A stretch of DNA of 64,000 bases from Pyxidicoccus trucidator (GTDB taxonomy: Bacteria > Myxococcota > Myxococcia > Myxococcales > Myxococcaceae), in the NCBI RefSeq assembly GCF_010894435.1, contig NZ_JAAIXZ010000002.1, positions 62,001-126,000 on the forward strand. The letters are read 5' to 3'. Position 1 is the stretch's first letter. The number at the start of each line of letters is the position of its first letter. Positions 18,210 through 28,086 of this stretch are shown here, one piece after another. Made by a program: the position numbers and the translations under genes. The notes below the pieces were generated by a model. That model did not search any database. It was given only the letters and a program-made list of their open reading frames with translations, and was not told the origin of the DNA.

Positions 18210-20003
18210 GTGCACCTCCCGCTGCTCGCCCTGCTCGTCGCACGCCTCGCCGTGGCCTCACCCCAGGCGACGGCGGCACCCGCGCCTCCAGTCTCCCCGA
18301 ACGGCGACTCACGGGAGGACGCTCAGCGCGAGCAGGGTAACTTCGAGGAGGCCTTGATTGCCCGGGCCCTGGAACAGCAGGGCCTCACGGTGGAGCCCGA
18401 GCCCGAGGGCAAGGTGCTGGAGGCGGTGCTCGTCGCCACCGAGGACGTGGTAGCCGAGACGGACCCGTACCCGGACTTCCTCAACATCTTCCACATCCGC
18501 ACCCGGGAGGAGGTCGTCCGCCGGGAGTCGTTGCTCCAGCCCGGTCAGCCGTACTCGGCCGCGCTCGTGGAGGAGACGGCCCGCAACATGCGCACGCTGC
18601 GCCTCTTCTCCGTGGTGCGACTCGTTCCGGTGAAGGGCCGCGCGCCCGGCACCGTGGCGCTGCTCGTCGTCACCAAGGACATCTGGTCGCTGCGGCTCAA
18701 CAGCGACTTCTCCGCGGTGGGCTCGCTCCTCCAGTACCTGCGGCTGCAGGGGACGGAGCAGAACTTCCTCGGCCGGGGGAAGAAGCTGGCGCTGGACTTC
18801 ACCCTGCGGCTGGACACGCTCAGCTTCGGGCAGAGCTACACGGACCCGCGCGTGCTGGGCAGCCGCTGGTCCCTCAGTGAGTCCGCTGCCCTCATCGTCG
18901 GCCGCGAGAGTGGCCGGCCCGAGGGCTCACGCGGCAGCCTCTCCCTCAGCCGGCCCCTGTACTCGCTGGCCACGCCGTGGAGCACCAGCACGTCCGTGGC
19001 GTGGAACGTGGAGACCAACCGCGTCTACCGCGGCGCGGACATCTGGCAGCTCCCCTTTCCGGACGGGCCGGCGGTGCCCTACGTCTACGAGACGGAGGAG
19101 GTGGCCGGCGGCGTCTCGTACACGCGCTCGTACGGGGCGCGCTACAAGTGGAACGTGGGCGGCACGCTGGGCGCGTACCACTACGCCTATGACCCGCCTG
19201 CCGCGTCCATGTTGAGCGACGAGCAGCTCGACTGGTTCCGCCGCAACTACCTGCCGCGCGAGGAGGACGCGGGCTACGCCTCCCTGTCCCTGCGCGCCTT
19301 CGAGGCCCGCTACGAGGTGATGCGCGACGTGGACTCGTACGCGCTCTCCGAGGACTTCCAGATGGGGCACTGGGTGTCCGCCACGGTGCGCTACGCGCCT
19401 CCCGTCTTCGGCTCTGCGTCGCACTTCGCGGAGCTCGGCCTGGCCGCGCGCTACCGGCTGCGCCTGGGCGAGGCCCTCACCACCGTCTCCGCCGCGGGCG
19501 CCATCCGCCGGCAGCTGGGGGAGGACGCGGGGTGGAACAACCGGCGCTGGGCCACGGAGCTGGTGCAGGTGTCCCCCAAGGTGCTCGGTGGCCGCTTCGT
19601 GGCGCGCGGGCTGCTGGATGTGAATATCGACGACCTGTTCGACCGGATTACCCTGCTGGGCGGCGGCAACGGGCTGCGCGGCGCGGGGGTGGACGCGTAC
19701 TCCGGCAAGCGGCTGCTGCTGGTCAACGTGGAGTACCGCACCGCGCCGGTCGTCGTGCAGACGGTGCACCTGGGCGGGGTGCTCTTCTTCGACTCGGGCA
19801 GCGCCTTCGATGACAGGCCGGACATGGTGCACACGGTGGGCGTGGGCCTGCGGCTGCTGTTCCCCCAGTTCAACGTCGTCCCGTTCCGCATCGACTTCGG
19901 CTACGTCCTCAACGACGAACGCCCGCCCGTGGGCAGCCGCTTCTCGTTCGCCGGGGGACAGCTCACCGACTCGCGGCCCGGCTTCCTGGACTCGCCGCTG
20001 TAG
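18210..20003 (+). CDS. BamA/Omp85-family outer-membrane beta-barrel protein
   Basis: This 597-residue protein has a GTG start and a short signal peptide (LPLLALLVARLAVA). After a variable N-terminal region there is one POTRA-like domain (EVVRRESLLQPGQPYSAALVEETARNMRTL, RLVPVKGRAPGTVALLVVTKD) at about 100-170. A surface-antigen barrel then continues to the C-terminus, with TEQNFLGRGKKLALDF, LLGGGNGLRGAGVDAYSGKRLLLVNVEYR and the final VVPFRIDFGYVLN. The LRG block is the conserved L6-loop RGF/Y-like region. One POTRA instead of five points to a specialised paralog rather than the housekeeping BamA. It may insert or export a surface protein or lipid. No obvious substrate gene is adjacent. Confidence 0.85.
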   Translation: MHLPLLALLVARLAVASPQATAAPAPPVSPNGDSREDAQREQGNFEEALIARALEQQGLTVEPEPEGKVLEAVLVATEDVVAETDPYPDFLNIFHIRTREEVVRRESLLQPGQPYSAALVEETARNMRTLRLFSVVRLVPVKGRAPGTVALLVVTKDIWSLRLNSDFSAVGSLLQYLRLQGTEQNFLGRGKKLALDFTLRLDTLSFGQSYTDPRVLGSRWSLSESAALIVGRESGRPEGSRGSLSLSRPLYSLATPWSTSTSVAWNVETNRVYRGADIWQLPFPDGPAVPYVYETEEVAGGVSYTRSYGARYKWNVGGTLGAYHYAYDPPAASMLSDEQLDWFRRNYLPREEDAGYASLSLRAFEARYEVMRDVDSYALSEDFQMGHWVSATVRYAPPVFGSASHFAELGLAARYRLRLGEALTTVSAAGAIRRQLGEDAGWNNRRWATELVQVSPKVLGGRFVARGLLDVNIDDLFDRITLLGGGNGLRGAGVDAYSGKRLLLVNVEYRTAPVVVQTVHLGGVLFFDSGSAFDDRPDMVHTVGVGLRLLFPQFNVVPFRIDFGYVLNDERPPVGSRFSFAGGQLTDSRPGFLDSPL

Positions 20004-20015
20004 CCGCCCGCTCCG

Positions 20016-20042
20016 GAGCCGCCGCTGGACTCACGGCGGCTC
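20016..20042. terminator. Hairpin between the BamA-like and UPF0489 genes
   Basis: Nine-base arms at 20016-20024 and 20034-20042 enclose a 9-base loop and overlap the last codons of the minus-strand gene. There is no T-run. It sits between two converging genes and may be a shared weak terminator. Confidence 0.3.
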
Positions 20043-20807
20043 GACGCGCAGCAGCTCGCGGAACAGCACCTCCGCCACGTCGCGGAACAGCTCCCCCGAG
20101 GCAAGAAGCCCGCCGCAGTGGTGCGGCTCGCGCGCCAGCGTCAGCGCCACCGCCTTGCCGAGCACCGCGTCCCAGAAGGGCTCCGAGCCCTCCGGCAGGA
20201 GGAACTCGCGGACGATGCTCTTCGGCCACGGTAGCACCGTCGTCGGGTCCGCGTCGCTCAGCGACGTGAAGCAGTCCAGGTCCACGTCCAGCAGCACCTG
20301 GGACGCGGCCTCCAGCACGTCCCGCACCGCGTCACCCGGAGCGGGGTGGTTCCACGCCTCGGCGGCCCGGTCCACCGTGGACACCGTCACCAGCCGGTGC
20401 GCGCGGCCCCGCGTGTCCACGTACGTGTCCCCGGCGAACGAGCCTCGCGGCCGCGTCCGGGCCACCAGCAGCGCGTCCCCCACCAGCCCCGCCTCCATGG
20501 CCGCGAGGATGTGGTCGTAGTTGCGCACGTCCAGGGACCAGCGCGCGTGCTCGTCCAGCGCGCGCAGCCCCGCCGAGCGGTCCGGCACCGCCTCGGGCCT
20601 GCGAGGCACCACCACGTCCAGGTGCCGGTCCAGCGACACCAGCAGGGCGGGGGGGCCGGACTCCCCCAGCGCGAAGGCCCAGGAGGGCAGGGCGAGCCGG
20701 TGAGGGTCGAAGATGTACGCGTCCCGCGGACCCCGTCCACCGCCCAGCCCCAGCCGGATGACCCCGGCCAGCCGGAGGTGGCGCAGGGCGTCGTCTTCCG
20801 TATCCAT
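20031..20807 (-). CDS. UPF0489-family protein (arginase-like fold suspected)
   Basis: This 258-residue cytosolic protein of unknown role resembles UPF0489 (human C5orf22 family). The visible signs are ALLVSLDRHLDVVVPRR near the start, RNYDHILAAMEAGLVGDALLV, and the acidic QVLLDVDLDCFTSL, whose DxDxF pattern recalls the metal-binding DxDxxD of arginase/deacetylase enzymes. The start at 20807 has GAGG 11 bases upstream. It diverges from the DPP4-like peptidase gene, with 118 bases between them that must hold both promoters. The enzymatic activity is unknown. The family call is fairly secure; the fold is inference. Confidence 0.7.
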   Translation of the reverse strand: MDTEDDALRHLRLAGVIRLGLGGGRGPRDAYIFDPHRLALPSWAFALGESGPPALLVSLDRHLDVVVPRRPEAVPDRSAGLRALDEHARWSLDVRNYDHILAAMEAGLVGDALLVARTRPRGSFAGDTYVDTRGRAHRLVTVSTVDRAAEAWNHPAPGDAVRDVLEAASQVLLDVDLDCFTSLSDADPTTVLPWPKSIVREFLLPEGSEPFWDAVLGKAVALTLAREPHHCGGLLASGELFRDVAEVLFRELLRVEPP

Positions 20808-20925
20808 GACCTCGGGAATCCTCTTGCCCGCCCGGCGTTTGCTCCGGCCGCGTGGCGGCCGAGTGTAGGCTTCCCCGCACCTTTCCGTGAAAGGAGACCC
20901 GCCCACCGCGGGTATTCGACCAAAC

Positions 20926-23139
20926 ATGCGCCAGGTCCTCACCGCAGCGCTCTTCTTCGCGAGCACCCCCGTCTTCGCCCAGGAGCTGAAGCCCCCACCC
21001 ATGTCCCAGACGCAGCGCAAGTCAGACCCCTTCCTGCGCCAGTTCTCCGAGACGCGTCGCTTCATGAGCGGCCGCCCCACGGGCGTGCGCATCGCCCCCG
21101 ACGAGAAGTCCGTCTTCTTCCTGCGCACCAGCCCCACCTCCAACGTCCAGATGCTCTACGCGTTCGACGTGGAGTCCGGGCAGGCGAAGGAGCTGCTCAC
21201 CCCCGAGGCCATCCTCAAGGGCGCGGAGGAGACGCTCACCCCCGAGGAGAAGGCCCGCCGTGAGCGCATGCGCGTCAGCGCCCGGGGCTTCACTGGCTAT
21301 CAATTCTCCGAGGACGGCACCCGCCTCCTCGTCCCCCTGTCCGGCCGCCTCTACGTGGTGGAGCGCGCCAGCGGCAAGGTGACGGAGCTGAAGACGGGCC
21401 CCGGGACGCTGGACCCCAAGTTCTCCCCGGACGGCAAGCAGGTGGGCTACGTGCGCGAGCACGACGTCTACCGCATCGACATCGCCACCAATAAGGAGGT
21501 GCGCGTCACCCAGGGCGGCACCGCCGCGAAGACGCACGGCCTGGCCGAGTTCGTCGCCCAGGAGGAGATGAGCCGCTTCTCCGGCTACTGGTGGGGCCCG
21601 GACGCGAAGGCCTTCGCCTACACCGAGTCCGACACCTCCGGCGTGGAGAAGCTCACCATCGTCGACGTCATGCACCCCGAGAAGGGCGGCGAGGACTTCG
21701 CGTACCCGCGCCCGGGCAAGGCCAACGCCAAGGTGCGGCTGGGCGTCATCCCCGCCGCTGGCGGCAAGACGACGTGGGTGAGCTGGGACGCGGAGAAGTA
21801 CCCGTACCTCGCCACCGTGGCGTGGCCCAAGGCCGGCCCGCTCAGCATCCTCGTGCAGAACCGCACCCAGACGGAGCAGAAGCTCCTCGCGGTGGACCCG
21901 AAGAACGGCAAGACGCGCGAGCTGCTCACCGAGAAGGACGACGCCTGGCTCAACCTGGAGCAGGACTTCCCGCTGTGGCTGGAGGATGGCAGCGGCTTCC
22001 TCTGGTACACCGAGCGCAACGGCGGCCCCGAGGTGGAGCTGCGCAAGGCGGATGGCTCGCTGGAGCGCAGCCTGGTGAAGCCGGACGCGGGCTACCGGAT
22101 GCTGGCGCGCTTCGTCCAGAAGGACCGCACCCTCTACTTCAACGGCGGCCCCACGCCTCCGGAGAGCTACCTGTGGCGCGTGAAGGACGGCGGCGCCCCG
22201 GAGAAGGTCTCCAGCGGCGCCACCGGTCCCGGCGTCGAGGGGGGCTCCGTCTCCAAGAATGGCGGGCTGGTGGTGCTCAACGCCTCGGGCCCCAAGTCGA
22301 TGACGAAAATCAGCGTGCTGCGCGGGGACGGCACCCGCGTGGGCGAGCTGCCTGAAATCGCCCAGGAGCCGCCCTTCACGCCCAACGTGGAGGTGCGCCA
22401 GGTGGGCCCCCGGAAGTTCTGGGCCTCCATCACCCGCCCGCGCGACTTCAAGAAGGGCCAGAAGCTGCCCGTCATCGTCGAGGTGTACGGCGGCCCCACC
22501 ACCACCGTCGTCTACCAGAGCATGGCCGCCCACCTGATGGCGCAGTGGATGGCGGACCAGGGCTTCCTCGTCGTGAAGTTCGACGGCCGCGGCACCCCGC
22601 TGCGCGGCGCCGCCTGGGAGCGCGAGGTGCGGTACGACTTCGCAGGCGTCACCATTGAAGACCAGGCCGCCGCCATCCAGGAGCTGGCGAAGGAGCTGCC
22701 CGAAGTCGACCTCAACCGCGTGGGCATCTCCGGCTGGAGCTTCGGCGGCTACATGTCCGCCCTGGCCGTCCTCAAGCGCCCGGACGTCTTCAAGGCCGCG
22801 GTGGCCGGCGCCCCGGTGGTGGACTGGCTCGACTACGACACCCACTACACCGAGCGCTACCTGGGCATCCCCCAGGAGCACCCCGAGGCGTACGAGAAGA
22901 GCTCGCTGCTCACCTACGCGAAGCAGGACAAGCCCATGGGCAAGCTGCTGCTCATCCACGGCACCGCCGACGACAACGTCTACTTCTTCCACACGCTCAA
23001 GCTGTCGGACGCGCTCTTCCGCGCCGGCAAGCCGCATGACTTGCTGCCCCTGAGCGGCCTGACGCACATGGTGCCGGACCCCGTCGTCACCGAGCGCCAG
23101 TGGGAGCGCGTCATGGACCACTTCAAGCGCAACCTGTAG
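20926..23139 (+). CDS. Secreted dipeptidyl-peptidase IV family (S9B) serine peptidase
   Basis: This 737-residue exported serine peptidase has a signal peptide ([18 protein letters not shown]). The N-terminal beta-propeller ends near residue 480 and contains the DPP4 Glu motif [13 protein letters not shown], which recognises the substrate N-terminus. The alpha/beta-hydrolase domain has GWSFGGY with Ser605, GTADDNV with Asp682 and GLTHMV with His714. It should remove Xaa-Pro or Xaa-Ala dipeptides from peptide N-termini. The ATG at 20926 is chosen because it exposes the signal peptide, although it lacks a good Shine-Dalgarno; an AAAGGAG lies about 30 bases upstream behind a GTG at 20887. A strong hairpin follows the stop. 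Confidence 0.95.
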   Translation: MRQVLTAALFFASTPVFAQELKPPPMSQTQRKSDPFLRQFSETRRFMSGRPTGVRIAPDEKSVFFLRTSPTSNVQMLYAFDVESGQAKELLTPEAILKGAEETLTPEEKARRERMRVSARGFTGYQFSEDGTRLLVPLSGRLYVVERASGKVTELKTGPGTLDPKFSPDGKQVGYVREHDVYRIDIATNKEVRVTQGGTAAKTHGLAEFVAQEEMSRFSGYWWGPDAKAFAYTESDTSGVEKLTIVDVMHPEKGGEDFAYPRPGKANAKVRLGVIPAAGGKTTWVSWDAEKYPYLATVAWPKAGPLSILVQNRTQTEQKLLAVDPKNGKTRELLTEKDDAWLNLEQDFPLWLEDGSGFLWYTERNGGPEVELRKADGSLERSLVKPDAGYRMLARFVQKDRTLYFNGGPTPPESYLWRVKDGGAPEKVSSGATGPGVEGGSVSKNGGLVVLNASGPKSMTKISVLRGDGTRVGELPEIAQEPPFTPNVEVRQVGPRKFWASITRPRDFKKGQKLPVIVEVYGGPTTTVVYQSMAAHLMAQWMADQGFLVVKFDGRGTPLRGAAWEREVRYDFAGVTIEDQAAAIQELAKELPEVDLNRVGISGWSFGGYMSALAVLKRPDVFKAAVAGAPVVDWLDYDTHYTERYLGIPQEHPEAYEKSSLLTYAKQDKPMGKLLLIHGTADDNVYFFHTLKLSDALFRAGKPHDLLPLSGLTHMVPDPVVTERQWERVMDHFKRNL

Positions 23140-23173
23140 CCCGCGCGCTTCGAAGGCACTGCTGGAAAAGCGG

Positions 23174-23215
23174 AAGCCCGGTCCCCTGTTTCAAGGGGGG
23201 CCGGGCTTCTCTTTC
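23174..23215. terminator. Strong bidirectional intrinsic terminator
   Basis: A stem of AAGCCCGG plus C-rich against G-rich bases closes with CCGGGCTT and is followed by CTCTTTC on the plus strand and by CCGCTTTTCC on the minus strand. It lies between the converging peptidase and cspA genes, so it probably ends both transcripts. Confidence 0.8.
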
Positions 23216-23250
23216 ATCGGCCAGTCCTGAGGGAGTGGCTGACGGACGCG

Positions 23251-23457
23251 TTACCCCGCGGCGCGGACGTTCTGCGCCTGCAGGCCCTTGGGGCCGCGGG
23301 TGACCTCGAACTCCACCTTCTGGCCCTCGGCCAGGGTGCGGAAGCCATCCATGTTGATGGCGGAGTGGTGGCAGAACACGTCCTCACCGCCGCCGTCCTG
23401 GGTGATGAAACCGAAGCCCTTCGCGTCGTTGAACCACTTCACGGTACCGGTTGCCAT
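23251..23457 (-). CDS. cspA: Cold-shock domain protein (CspA family)
   Basis: This 68-residue single cold-shock domain protein binds single-stranded RNA or DNA and melts mRNA structure. RNP1 is KGFGFI and RNP2 is the variant DVFCHHSAI, with Cys-His replacing the usual Val-His-Phe. [20 protein letters not shown] at the start and [10 protein letters not shown] at the end are typical. It reads away from sucB, with a structured 190-base region between them that probably includes a long 5' leader. Confidence 0.96.
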   Translation of the reverse strand: MATGTVKWFNDAKGFGFITQDGGGEDVFCHHSAINMDGFRTLAEGQKVEFEVTRGPKGLQAQNVRAAG

Positions 23458-23544
23458 TGCACTTCCTCAGTCTTGCGGGGCGGCGTGGTGGAGAGCCGCC
23501 CGTTCTTCCCGCCCCCCGACTACCGGGAGACACTCGTCTTTGTA

Positions 23545-23576
23545 GTGAAACGGCCGACTGGAAGTCCAGCCGGCCG
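23545..23576 (-). terminator. Hairpin after sucB
   Basis: Near-perfect 12-base arms (one mismatch) at 23551-23562 and 23565-23576 are followed on the minus strand by TTTCACTAC. It lies 70 bases past the sucB stop and about 95 bases before the cspA start. It could end the sucAB transcript or form part of the cspA leader. Confidence 0.45.
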
Positions 23577-23647
23577 CCCGAAATGCCCGAGTTGCAATGA
23601 ACCCGGGCCTCGTCATCTCAAGACTGTTCGCGGGAAGCCGCGTCGCG

Positions 23648-24871
23648 TCAGACCTCGAGGAGCAGCCGCTCGGGGTCCTCGATGCACTCCTTGATGCGCA
23701 CGAGGAACTGCACCGCCTCGCGGCCGTCCACCAGGCGGTGGTCGTACGTGAGGGCGACGAACATGATGGGGCGGATGACGACCTGACCGTCGCGCGCCAC
23801 CGGCCGGTCGACGATGTTGTGCATGCCCAGGATGCCCGTCTGCGGCGGGTTGAGGATGGGCGTGGACAGCATGGAGCCGAAGATGCCGCCGTTGGTAATG
23901 GTGAAGGTGCCGCCCTGCAGGTCCGCCAGGCCCAGCTTGTCGCTGCGGGCGCGGGTGCCGAGCTCGCCGACCGTCTTCTCCAGGTCCGCCAGCCCCAGCT
24001 TGTCCGCGTTGCGCACCACCGGCACCACCAGGCCGCGGCTGCCGCTCACCGCCACGCCGATGTCGTAGTAGTGCTTGAAGATGACGTCCTCGCCGTCAAT
24101 CTCCGCGTTGATTTGCGGGAAGGCCTTGAGGGCCTCGACGGCGGCGCGGATGAAGAAGCTCATGAAGCCCAGCTTCACGCCGTGCTTCGCCTGGAACTTC
24201 TCGTTGTACTTCTTGCGCAGGGCCATCACCTCGCCCATGTCCACCTCGTTGAAGGTGGTGAGCATGGCGGCGGTGGACTGCGCCTGGATGAGGCGCTCGG
24301 CCACGCGCTTGCGCAGCGGCGTCATGCGCACGCGCTCCTCGCGCGCGGCGTTGGGGCGCGGCCCGGACGGCATGGCCGGAGCGGCCGGCGCCTGCGCGGG
24401 CGTGGCCGGACGGTTGAGCTGACCGAGCACGTCGTCCTTGGTGATGCGGCCACCGGAGCCGCTGCCCTTCACCTGGGTGAGGTCGACCTGGTTCTCCTCG
24501 GCCACCTTGCGCGCGGTGGGCGTCATGCGCGCGTCCACCGCTGCCCCGGCGGGAGCCGCGGCGGCGGGAGCGGGCGCCTGCACCGGAGCGGGCGCGGCGG
24601 CGGCCGCGGGCTTCGCGGCCGAGGCCCCGGCACCCGAGGCGTCGATGAGTCCCAGCACCTCGCCCACGCGGACCTTGTCGCCCTCCTTGAAGGAGATGCT
24701 GGACAGGGAGCCGGCGGCGGGAGCGGGCACGTCGATGGTGACCTTGTCCGTCTCCAGGACGACGAGCGGCTCGTCCGCGGAGACCGCGTCACCCATCTTC
24801 TTGTTCCACTTTCCGACGACGGCCTCGGTGATGGACTCGCCCAGGGGGGGCACTTTCAGTTCAACGGCCAT
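23648..24871 (-). CDS. sucB: Dihydrolipoyllysine succinyltransferase, E2 of 2-oxoglutarate dehydrogenase
   Basis: E2 is the core of the 2-oxoglutarate dehydrogenase complex and moves the succinyl group from lipoamide to CoA. The 407-residue protein has one lipoyl domain with Lys43 in [14 protein letters not shown], an Ala/Pro hinge, a peripheral-subunit-binding domain near 115-150 ([21 protein letters not shown]), and a catalytic domain with [24 protein letters not shown] and [11 protein letters not shown]. Both the hinge and the domains are full length. Its start lies inside the end of sucA (11-base overlap). A hairpin follows. Confidence 0.98.
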   Translation of the reverse strand: MAVELKVPPLGESITEAVVGKWNKKMGDAVSADEPLVVLETDKVTIDVPAPAAGSLSSISFKEGDKVRVGEVLGLIDASGAGASAAKPAAAAAPAPVQAPAPAAAAPAGAAVDARMTPTARKVAEENQVDLTQVKGSGSGGRITKDDVLGQLNRPATPAQAPAAPAMPSGPRPNAAREERVRMTPLRKRVAERLIQAQSTAAMLTTFNEVDMGEVMALRKKYNEKFQAKHGVKLGFMSFFIRAAVEALKAFPQINAEIDGEDVIFKHYYDIGVAVSGSRGLVVPVVRNADKLGLADLEKTVGELGTRARSDKLGLADLQGGTFTITNGGIFGSMLSTPILNPPQTGILGMHNIVDRPVARDGQVVIRPIMFVALTYDHRLVDGREAVQFLVRIKECIEDPERLLLEV

Positions 24872-27743
24872 TCTTGGTCCCTCGGAAGATGGCTTCCTCG
24901 ATGATGAGCTGCTGCTCGTATTCGTGAGTCTTGGGGAAGCCGGTGGCAGGGCTGGCGGCTTCCGCGCGCCCGATGTAGCCCAACTTCAGCGGCTGTTGCG
25001 AGCGCGTGGATGCCAGGTCGTGCAGGCGGGGGAACATGAAGTGCCAGCCGCCCGCGTTGCGCGGCTCCTCCTGCACCCAGAAGAGCTCCGCGAGCTTCGG
25101 CATCTTCGCCACGAGGCCCGCCAGCTCGTCGAAGGGGAACGGGTAGAGCTGCTCCAGCCGGACGATGGCGATGCTGTCGTCCTTGCGCTCGTCCCGTGCC
25201 TTCACCAGGTCGTAGTACACCTTGCCGCTGCACAGAATCAGCCGCGTCACGCCGGCCGGCGCCACCTTGTCCAGGATGACCTCCTGGAAGGTGCCCGTGG
25301 CCAATTCCTCCAGCTTGCTGGTGGCCTCCGGACGGCGCAGCACGCTCTTGGGCGACATGATGACCAGCGGCTTGCGCACGGGCCGAATCACCTGGCGGCG
25401 CAGCAGGTGGAAGATCTGCGCGGGCGTGGTGGGGTAGCAGACCTGGATGTTGTCCTCGGCGCACAGGTCCAGGAAGCGCTCCAGGCGCGCGCTGGAGTGC
25501 TCCGGGCCCTGGCCCTCGTAGCCGTGCGGCAGCAGCAGCGTGATTCCGCTGAGCCGGCGCCACTTGCTCTCCGCCGCGGCGATGAACTGGTCGATGATGA
25601 TTTGAGCGCCGTTGACGAAGTCGCCGAACTGGGCCTCCCACGCCGTCAGGCCGTCCGGCACGTCCAGGCTGTAGCCGTACTCGAAGCCCAGCACGCCCAT
25701 CTCCGACAGGGGGCTGTTGTGGATGTGGAAGCCGCCCTTGCCGGTGACGAACTGCCGCAGGGGCACGAACTCCTCACCCGTCTGGATGTCGTGCAGCACC
25801 GCGTGGCGGTGGCTGAAGGTGCCGCGCTCGCTGTCCTGGCCGGTGAGGCGGACGTTGTAGCCCTCGGCCAGCAGGGTGGCGTAGGCCAGCGACTCGCCCT
25901 CGCTCCACTGGAGCTCGCCGCTCTCCAGCATGCCCAGGCGCTTCTTGATGACGGTGCGCTCCACGTCGCGGTGGATGTTGAACCCCTCCGGCAGCGTGGA
26001 CAGCCGCTTCAGGGCCTCGCACAGCGTGTCCTTCGCCACCGCCGTGGACACCTGGGGCGCGCTCTTCAGCGAGCCGCCCTGGTACGGCTTCCACAGGCCC
26101 TCCAGCGCGTTGGGCTCCTTGAACTGGCTCTCCTGGCGCGCGCGGGTGAGCGCCGCGTCGAAGTCCTGCTGGCAGCGCTGCTTGATGGTCTCGGACTCCT
26201 CCGCGGAGATGCGGCCCTTCTCCGCCAGCGCGGCGGCGTAGCGCGTGCGCACCGTGGGGTGCTTGCGGATGATGTCGTACATCGCCGGCTGGGTGAACGA
26301 GGGCTCGTCGCCCTCGTTGTGGCCGTAGCGGCGGTAGCAGATGAGGTCGATGACGACGTCGCTCTTGAAGGTCTGCCGGAACTCGGTGGCCAGGCGCGCC
26401 ACGTGGACGCAGGCCTCCGGGTCGTCCCCATTCACGTGGAAGATGGGGATGTCCAGCAGCTGCGCAATCGCCGTGGCGTAGATGGACGAGCGCGAGTCGT
26501 GCGGGTCGGTGGTGAAGCCGACCTGGTTGTTGATGACGACGTGGACGGTGCCGCCGGTGGTGTAGCCCTTGAGGCCGGACAGGTTGAGCGTCTCGGGCAC
26601 CACGCCCTGGCCGATGAAGGCGGCGTCGCCGTGGATGAGCAGGGGCATGACGCCGGTGCGCCCGGTGTCACCGCCGCGGTCCTGCTTGGCGCGCACGCGG
26701 CCCTCCACCACCGGATTGACGGCCTCCAGGTGGCTGGGGTTGAAGGCCAGCGACAGGTGCACGCTCTTGCCCTGGCGCGTGGTGCGGTCCGACGAGAAAC
26801 CCATGTGGTACTTCACGTCGCCGCGGCCCAGGTAGGCCTTCGGGTCCTTCGGGCCGTCGAACTCGCTGAAGATCTGATCCGGCTTCTTGCCCAGGATGTT
26901 CGTCAGCACGTTGAGGCGGCCGCGGTGGGCCATGCCGATGACGATTTCCTTCAGGCCCATGCTGCTGCCGACCTCGGCGAGCGCGTCCAGCATGGGGATG
27001 AGCGACTCGCCGCCGTCGAGGCTGAAGCGCTTGGCGCCCACGTACTTGGTGTGGAGGAAGTGCTCGAAGCCCTCCGCGTAGGACAGCTGGGTGAGGATGT
27101 GGCGCTGGTCCTCCACCGAGAAGTCCGTGCTGTTCTCGGTGTGCTCCATGCGCTGCATCAGCCAGCGGCGCCGGCCGCTGTCGAGCATCTGCATGAACTC
27201 CACGCCGACGCTGCCGGTGTACGTGCGGTGCAGCCGGCCGAGCAGGTCTCCCAGGCGCACGCGCTGCTCGGGGAAGACGTTGTTGCACTCCACCGCCTGC
27301 TCGCGCTCGCGCGCGGAGAAGTGGCTGTCGTCCACCATGCCCACGTCCGCCACGTGGTCCAACGGGGGGCGCGGGCGGCCCAGCGGATCCAGCTTCGCGC
27401 GCAGGTGGCCGCGCAGGCGGAAGGCGGTGATGGTCTGGTCCACCTTCGACTGCAGCACCAGCACGTCGGTGGCCGGCGCGGCGGCGGCGGCGGGGGCCTG
27501 TGCGACATTCTGGGCGACGGCGGCGGCCTTGCCATTCGCCTTGCCAGGGGCGGGGGCCACCGGGGCCGCGGCCGCCTCCAGCAGCTTCGTGCTGAAGATG
27601 GGTCTGCCGGCGCCGTCATTGCGCTCGAAGACCTCGCGCCAGCTCACATCCACGCTGGCGGGATCCTCGAGATAGCGGGCGTAGAGCCCTTCGATGAAGT
27701 CGATGTTGGCGCCGGAAAGGAACGTGTCCTGGAAATTCGCCAT
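24861..27743 (-). CDS. sucA: 2-oxoglutarate dehydrogenase E1 component
   Basis: This is the thiamine-diphosphate-dependent decarboxylase of the TCA cycle, 960 residues against 933 in E. coli. The first helix ([17 protein letters not shown]) is the segment that binds E2. A long Ala-rich insert at residues 60-110 follows ([31 protein letters not shown]). Further on come [33 protein letters not shown] and [14 protein letters not shown], which form the thiamine site, then [22 protein letters not shown] near 770. The stop overlaps sucB by 11 bases, so the two are co-expressed. No lpd (E3) gene is present. The ATG at 27743 is chosen because the frame upstream looks non-coding; the ribosome site is weak. 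Confidence 0.97.
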   Translation of the reverse strand: MANFQDTFLSGANIDFIEGLYARYLEDPASVDVSWREVFERNDGAGRPIFSTKLLEAAAAPVAPAPGKANGKAAAVAQNVAQAPAAAAAPATDVLVLQSKVDQTITAFRLRGHLRAKLDPLGRPRPPLDHVADVGMVDDSHFSAREREQAVECNNVFPEQRVRLGDLLGRLHRTYTGSVGVEFMQMLDSGRRRWLMQRMEHTENSTDFSVEDQRHILTQLSYAEGFEHFLHTKYVGAKRFSLDGGESLIPMLDALAEVGSSMGLKEIVIGMAHRGRLNVLTNILGKKPDQIFSEFDGPKDPKAYLGRGDVKYHMGFSSDRTTRQGKSVHLSLAFNPSHLEAVNPVVEGRVRAKQDRGGDTGRTGVMPLLIHGDAAFIGQGVVPETLNLSGLKGYTTGGTVHVVINNQVGFTTDPHDSRSSIYATAIAQLLDIPIFHVNGDDPEACVHVARLATEFRQTFKSDVVIDLICYRRYGHNEGDEPSFTQPAMYDIIRKHPTVRTRYAAALAEKGRISAEESETIKQRCQQDFDAALTRARQESQFKEPNALEGLWKPYQGGSLKSAPQVSTAVAKDTLCEALKRLSTLPEGFNIHRDVERTVIKKRLGMLESGELQWSEGESLAYATLLAEGYNVRLTGQDSERGTFSHRHAVLHDIQTGEEFVPLRQFVTGKGGFHIHNSPLSEMGVLGFEYGYSLDVPDGLTAWEAQFGDFVNGAQIIIDQFIAAAESKWRRLSGITLLLPHGYEGQGPEHSSARLERFLDLCAEDNIQVCYPTTPAQIFHLLRRQVIRPVRKPLVIMSPKSVLRRPEATSKLEELATGTFQEVILDKVAPAGVTRLILCSGKVYYDLVKARDERKDDSIAIVRLEQLYPFPFDELAGLVAKMPKLAELFWVQEEPRNAGGWHFMFPRLHDLASTRSQQPLKLGYIGRAEAASPATGFPKTHEYEQQLIIEEAIFRGTKNGR

Positions 27744-28086
27744 GGCGGTGTCGTCTTTTACTGGGAAGGGCGCCCCGTTGGGGGTTTTTCGCCGCATCTT
27801 TGTTGAGCCCCCAAGGCAGGTCGGAGGCCTTCCCGCTCGGCGGGGAGCAGGTGGATTCATGCCCCACGTGAGCGCAACTTCACCCGGGCGGAATCCGTGC
27901 CTCCACCTGCGCATCTGTTCCGTCCTCCAACGTCCTCCAACCTCCCGCTGTCAGCCCGGGGCGCTGCCCGCCGTGGCGATGTAGGTCTGCCCTGTTTCCA
28001 CCCCGGTGGCCCGCCCGGGTTTCGTCCCGCTCCGGCCGGTAGGAGTGGTAGAGAGCGCGTTCCCTCACTCCTTCAGACGAGGCTCC
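27744..28086. other. Intergenic region between divergent sucA and the enoyl reductase gene
   Basis: No gene is seen in these 343 bases. It must contain the promoters for sucAB (minus) and the reductase gene (plus). A tandem pair of the 10-mer CGTCCTCCAA is at 27921-27940. No clear promoter consensus could be assigned by eye. Confidence 0.5.

Noticed and set aside
18033..18215. A 60-codon minus-strand open frame between the endonuclease and BamA-like genes
   Set aside because: No Shine-Dalgarno, signal peptide or family likeness is visible, and the length is expected by chance at this GC.
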